Shown in pieces: positions 59,801-64,000 of a stretch of 64,000 nt of DNA (position 1 is the stretch's first letter; every line of letters begins with the position of its first letter). The notes beneath the pieces were generated by a model. The model was not told the origin of the DNA and ran no database searches. It was given only the letters and a program-made list of their open reading frames with translations. Made by a program: the position numbers and the translations under genes. The DNA is from Arabidopsis thaliana (lineage: Eukaryota; Streptophyta; Magnoliopsida; Brassicales; Brassicaceae), in NCBI RefSeq assembly GCF_000001735.4, contig NC_003074.8, forward strand, positions 2,604,101 through 2,668,100, read 5' to 3'.

Positions 59801-60248
59801 TCCAAAAGCCGGACTCGCCGGATTATTCTGATATTAGGTTTTAGAGTTTACGATATATATAGGAATTGCTATATTTAACAGAAACATATAATATTAGGCT
59901 GTAGATTTACTTCATGTTTCTGATTCATATATAGTTAAGTTGCAATAATGGAAGCTAGTTCAGTTTGCAGTTTGTTTATGAATTCTTGGTTAGTAAACAT
60001 AAACAAATATATATTTTTCACAGTTGATCGAGATTTTTGAGTGTTTACTAACGCATTTTCAATAATTGTATGTGTATAGGGTGGAAGCATGGAGAATGTT
60101 TCAGAGATAAGTGCCTGCTGATATTAGAACATTCAAAATGACAATACATCACTGATCAATTAGCAACTAGCAAACCAATGCCCTCATTTATTAATTATTA
60201 GGTTATTATAGTTCTTGTAGTAGCTTCCTTTAAGATTTTCTGCTTGTC
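56831..60248. other. 3.4 kb gene-poor AT-rich intergenic stretch
   Basis: No open frame over 90 codons, no tRNA or rRNA motif, no terminal repeats that I could pair. 57070-57540 and 58980-59080 are extremely AT-rich. Around 57870-57960 lies a GC-richer patch with CACGCGCC, CACGCGTG and CACGTGG. The right part is the LTP6 3' UTR and spacer. A decayed transposon is possible but unsupported. Confidence 0.45.
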
Positions 60249-60684
60249 TCACTGGATACTGTAAAAAAAAGAAAAAGAAAAAGGAATTAGTGGTTTAGAT
60301 TTTTCTACAAGATCAGTAATCACAAAGAGAGAGAGTGAGATGTACTCTTTACCTGTCGCAGTCAGTGGAAGGGCTGAACTTGTAAGGGAGATCGACACCA
60401 CATTTAGAAGGCAATTCCAAAGCATTTTGGATGGTTCTAGGAGAGAGAGTGAGTCCTCCAATAGCAGATTTGATGCAACGACAGACCCCCTGACGGTCCA
60501 CAGAAGTTTGAGCCTGACTCTTGAGTGTTGTGAGACCGTTGCAGCAGAGGGTTGGGACCGGTCCGCCCTGAGTCACGTAGGATAAGCAAGGGTAAAGATC
60601 CGCAATCACCGTGTTGCAAGACACGGCTGCTTCACCGCAGTGTAAAGCAAGAACCAGGCACACGGCTAATAAGAGAGATCTCAT
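60249..60684 (-). CDS. LTP6: Non-specific lipid-transfer protein 6
   Basis: Two exons, 60353-60684 and 60249-60258, encoding 113 residues; the last exon contributes only SIQ and the stop, which is typical of type 1 LTP genes. Residues 1 to about 19 are a signal peptide (MRSLLLAVCLVLALHCGEA). The mature 9-kDa domain has the eight-cysteine pattern C-Xn-C-Xn-CC-Xn-CXC-Xn-C-Xn-C (CNTVIADLYPC, LCC, VCRC, SKCG, TDCD). It binds lipids in a hydrophobic tunnel outside the cell and acts in cutin/wax handling and defence. The ATG at 60684 is the first in the frame. The donor GACAG|GTAAAG and acceptor TTTACAG join in phase 2. Confidence 0.94.
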
Positions 60685-62304
60685 GTTACTTTCTGTTTTT
60701 TTTTTTTTGGTGTATTTGTGTTATGGTTAGGGTTAGAAAATAGAGAGGTTATTTATAGATGGAAAGAGTTTGAGATTGGTAGTTGAGGAAGAGTGATTGC
60801 TAGGACACGAGTGTTACTGTTAGTTAGTTGTGGAAGAATTTAATGTTTACCTTCAGCCAATTAAGATCCAACCCTCCGGATTCAACTGCATTGTATCTAA
60901 CAATATTATTTCTTTTTAATTACATTTTTTCTTCTTTAACTATCCAAATTCATCTCTTAATCAATAAAAAAGGCCTACTAAATTAAACACTGATACCAAC
61001 TACAATGAGAAGAGTTGTTAAAGAAAAGAAAAAGACTAATAGATTAAGATAGGAATTTGGATAGTATTTAATTTCTTACTGGTTTGAAATGCTGTTTAAT
61101 TCAGTAGTGTATGATTTAATGCCTGATTATAAAATTCAAAGTTTTAAAACTGCTTTGACAAATAAAAAGGATTTCAGTTCTCATCTACATATATTTGGAT
61201 AGTGTTTAACCCATGTGTGTAGTAATATATATGTCAATATCAACGTCGACAAAAGGAAAAATAATGACAATTTTTAGGCGATGGATATTGAGTTGTATCG
61301 CTGCTCATAGTGCATTGACGCTCTAGATAAAGAGATTAATGAAGTGTGCGGTTGGTACGTTTTGTTGTTACAAGTAGTTAAGATAGCACAAATATGAAGG
61401 AGCATCTTCGAGTACTAAGAGCTGTGGTGTGAAATTGATCGTTGAGAAACCGTTTTGGTTGGTTTCCATCAAGTAATTTGAGCCGTGGTCCCAATTTTGT
61501 TCGGTTTAGCCGATCCTTAACCAAAAACCTGATTCAGAAGAAACATGTATTCGGTTTGATTCCAAATTCTGTAGCTTGTATTATTAAATCATTCCAACGG
61601 GCTGTATCCAACTTTTACAACTCTTGAATCAAAAATTAAGTCAATAAAATTCGAGATCAATTGAATAATGTTACTATACTATACACATTCACATGGTATT
61701 TATAGTAACATTTACCCTCCTTGAACATTCTGCCTCAGTGTCATACCATTCATGTCGACAATAAAAGTTCCCATCTTAATCAATTCCAAAGTCCTTACAA
61801 AGTTAAACGTCTATACAAATTATAATGACTGTTGATCAGAACTTCAATATCATATATCAATTTTCTCAAAGGTATTCATTCTTCTGGTGATATCATTTTT
61901 CCTATCTCTAGTCATGTCGGGGTATTTCTGCTCTACCATTTGGTAATTGGTATCAATATGTATGCAACTAATTAGCTTAGTATTAAACTTCATAAACATA
62001 TATTATACGCCCAATTATAGAAACTCTTGACATGAATCAATCCCATTCTTGATTGTTTCTCTTCAAACAAAAACTAGCCATACAAGGAAAAGGGATCTCT
62101 TGTGACAAATCAATCTAGCCAGGAAAGGTTTAACTAGGAAATCGCTAAACTATAATACAAATCGTTTCCCGCATATAGTTCCGATTGCGCTAGCCACTAC
62201 TAGCCAGTGTTCTCTTGGATTGAATTCCAAGTATATAGACTCGATAAAAAACCTTAAAGAAATTCAAAAGAAGCCTCATCTCCCGATTCTGGCTACTCGG
62301 TTTC
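60685..62304. other. Intergenic: LTP6 promoter and Abro1-like 3' flank
   Basis: The LTP6 promoter has a TATA-like TTATTTATAG (minus: CTATAAATAA) near 60751. An imperfect inverted repeat, TGTTACTATA with TATAGTAACA, lies near 61670-61710. No gene recognised; an LTR-like remnant was considered here and not accepted. Confidence 0.5.
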
Positions 62305-63352
62305 TCAACTTCCTATTATGCTTTTCCTGGAAGAACCATTGAAGATGTTGTATTGGTACAATTCAGTAACATTTTGCTAGACAACAATCAATAACATGAA
62401 CAACAAAACCACTTTAATTCTTGAATAGCAATAACATCGAATTTTGAAGATGGTTTTGTACCTGTTGAAATACCCTAGCCGAGCTCTTCTCAACATCAGA
62501 AGCCAAGCTCTCGATCTTCGCCAGCATTCTCTCATACATTTCTTCAATCCCGCCTGTGTAATTCGCAGCTTCAGCTCCAACCAAACGTTTCAACTCTCCA
62601 ACTTGAAACCCCTCTGCTAACGCATCGATCTCCTTCTGATCTTTCGCTGATTGTTTCTTCGCACTCAAGGAACTCTCATCGCAATCCACGCTCATGGCTG
62701 AGCTACTCAACTCGCAGATCAACGGTGGAAATCCCGATTTCGGACTAAACGAACCGTAATGGCCTCGAAACGCTGGTCCAATGTTGACTATACCAACGGA
62801 TCTAGGTTCGAGCCGTTGTTTCGAGGATCGGAACTGGTACGCACGGTACTCGTGCGTGTGAATGCACTGATCCGTCAATGGCATAGTAAGAAGAAAGAAC
62901 ACGGATGAAGCCATGTTCATCGATCTAGGGTTTTGCAAATCCTCGATTGGTAAGTGAAATTGAGACGAGAGAGACGACGTGACGGCTAACTCTCTCATTG
63001 ATGGACGGTTAGCGGTTTTCCTGCGGGCGGAGAACCACCCAATTAGGTGGTCCGGTGAGTCGACTCGGAGGGAATCGATTCGACGCGAGTCAACTCGGCC
63101 AAGCGGATCGTAGAAGGAGACAGTTTTACCAGAGCAGATAAAGCTTGTAACGGTGGCGACAATTTGATCAGATGAGGAGGAACTCGAGGCGATATCCGCC
63201 GGAGAATCGTCGGATAGATTAGAAGAGACGATTCGGTGGATTTGGCCGAAGATCAAGCCATCGACGTCACTGGGAGAAGATGAAGCTCGTTGAATCAGTG
63301 ACGCCAATGTTGGACCCGAAATCTCGATTTTCTCTAGAGAGAGATCGTCCAT
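62305..63352 (-). CDS. Abraxas/Abro1-like MPN-minus protein (BRISC/BRCA1-A scaffold)
   Basis: Exon 1 is 62462-63352 (297 residues). The donor CAACAG|GTACAA and acceptor TGTCTAG at 62377 join in frame to a 23-residue second exon, 62305-62376, for a total of 320. The N-terminal 200 residues form an MPN fold (ISGPTLASLIQRASSSPSDV, GLIFGQIHR). The JAMM zinc motif is missing: where active enzymes have HSHP, this has GWFSARRKTANRPSMRE. That fits Abraxas/Abro1, the inactive partners that scaffold the K63-specific deubiquitinase BRCC36. A coiled-coil region (KQSAKDQKEIDALAEGFQ, YERMLAKIESLASDVEKS) follows, as expected for BRCC36 pairing. The start ATG at 63352 is clear. The second exon is less certain; read-through would give a different 15-residue tail. 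Confidence 0.82.
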
Positions 63353-63780
63353 GGCGACGAGAAGAACACCAAAAGGAAAAGATGTGACGTCACTGAAATC
63401 TCTCTCTGTGCAAATAAAAACGAGATAAAAATTGTATCAGCACATTAGGACGACGTGGCGTTTCGTGTTCTAACGAGTAGTTAGCGTGTCGTTTTTGTGA
63501 AAGAAAATGGGCATAAATGTCCACACTCGAGGCCCGTTATTCACCTTAAAGCCCAATCAAACAGAAAAACATTTTAAAAGGGAAATATGAAAGGTCAATT
63601 AGTTCCTTAATCTTCTGCATTGATGTAGCAGCAACTAGCAACGGTGCTTACAAGTGTCGCCATGTTGTTTCTTAGTTGCAAATTAAGAAGAGAGCAAAAT
63701 ATCTTTTTACAGACTACAAGGAAGAAAACAACACTTCTTAGCTCAGAGTTTTTTGAAGGACAGAGGAAAAAACCAAGAAG
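63353..63780. promoter_or_regulatory. Divergent promoter of the Abro1-like and TOM1-like genes
   Basis: 428 bp between two divergent ATGs. Contains GACGACGTGGCG (63450), GGCCCG near 63532, and AGCCCAAT near 63550 (site II class, inverted). Likely shared promoter elements; transcription starts not visible. Confidence 0.5.
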
Positions 63781-63881
63781 ATGGTGCATCCTTTGGTTGA
63801 TAGAGCTACAAGCGATATGCTCATTGGTCCTGACTGGGCCATGAACCTCGAGATATGTGACATGCTTAATCATGAGCCTGG
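63781..63881 (+). CDS. TOL8: TOM1-like VHS/GAT protein, first coding exon (partial)
   Basis: ATG at 63781 followed by 33 codons and 2 nt to the donor CCTGG|GTAAGA at 63881/63882. The peptide [20 protein letters not shown], then [13 protein letters not shown], is the start of a VHS domain as in plant TOM1-like (TOL) proteins, which bind ubiquitinated membrane cargo and feed it into the ESCRT/endosomal sorting route. The rest of the gene lies beyond the right edge. The TOL8 name is from gene order and memory. Confidence 0.85.
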
Positions 63882-64000
63882 GTAAGACCTTTTTCACTAA
63901 AATGTATTTGAATGACTGTAAAATCCTTGGTCCAATGCTCTAGGTGATCAATACGAATCAATGTTCTAAAGGAAAAATGGTAATTGTTGACATTGTGATT

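Noticed and set aside
61620-61760. LTR-like fragment (TGTTCAAGG ... TATAAATAC) on the minus strand
   Set aside because: No second LTR, target-site repeat or element coding nearby; the resemblance to a Copia-type LTR is only in short words. If real it would be an old solo fragment.

Overview
The window is plant nuclear DNA and reads as Arabidopsis thaliana, upper arm of chromosome 3. Genes are compact (about one per 2.7 kb) with short AT-rich GT-AG introns. The order of recognisable proteins matches the AT3G08570 to AT3G08790 interval: ADP/ATP carrier, iPGAM, complex I MWFE-like subunit, KH/STAR protein, two RETICULATA-RELATED proteins, ZIP transporter, NPH3 protein, LRR kinase, UBC11/UBC12, thioredoxin h9, S6K2/S6K1, EF-P, F-box, SIK, LTP6. 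The locus assignment is from memory of these families, not a database search. Exon boundaries were placed by hand from splice consensus and reading frame, and spliced lengths come out as whole reading frames.

Layout: 1-312 5' end of an NPH3 gene (-); 1606-2930 AAC1 (-); 4583-7137 iPGAM2 (-); 8546-9496 DUF1191 membrane protein (+); 12335-12668 complex I subunit (-); 13825-16214 KH/STAR protein (+); 16843-17862 and 18892-19905 tandem RER genes (+); 20594-22779 ZIP transporter (-); 24384-26161 Helitron-like element; 27030-29066 second NPH3 gene (+); 29846-32436 Ser/Arg-rich protein (+); 34491-36490 LRR receptor pseudokinase (+); 37387-38389 and 39382-40445 tandem E2 enzymes (+); 41490-42204 thioredoxin h9 (+); 43731-44413 second Helitron-like element; 44525-46307 and 47481-49263 tandem S6 kinases (-); 50688-52054 plastid-type EF-P (-); 52616-53725 F-box (-); 54029-55884 SIK pseudokinase (-); a 4.4 kb gene-poor stretch; 60249-60684 LTP6 (-); 62305-63352 Abraxas/Abro1-like (-); 63781-end TOM1-like VHS protein (+, partial).

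Local duplication dominates: RER2/RER3, UBC11/UBC12 and S6K2/S6K1 are head-to-tail pairs, and two NPH3 paralogs lie 27 kb apart. Each pair also shares non-coding blocks that look like retained promoter or leader sequence. AAC1 (ATP export from mitochondria), the complex I subunit and cytosolic iPGAM serve energy metabolism, and all three have TGGGCY (site II) motifs upstream. The two S6 kinases are TOR effectors controlling translation.

The most interesting signal is a pair of homologous upstream ORFs in the 5' leaders of S6K2 (46354-46497) and S6K1 (49350-49475). Both start 17 nt after a predicted leader-intron acceptor and share an identical 12-residue core. In plants TOR-S6K signalling promotes reinitiation after uORFs, so the kinases may sit under the kind of control they exert. 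Other points of interest are a relic of the KH gene's 3' flank between the RER copies, and two kinase-fold proteins that have lost catalytic motifs.
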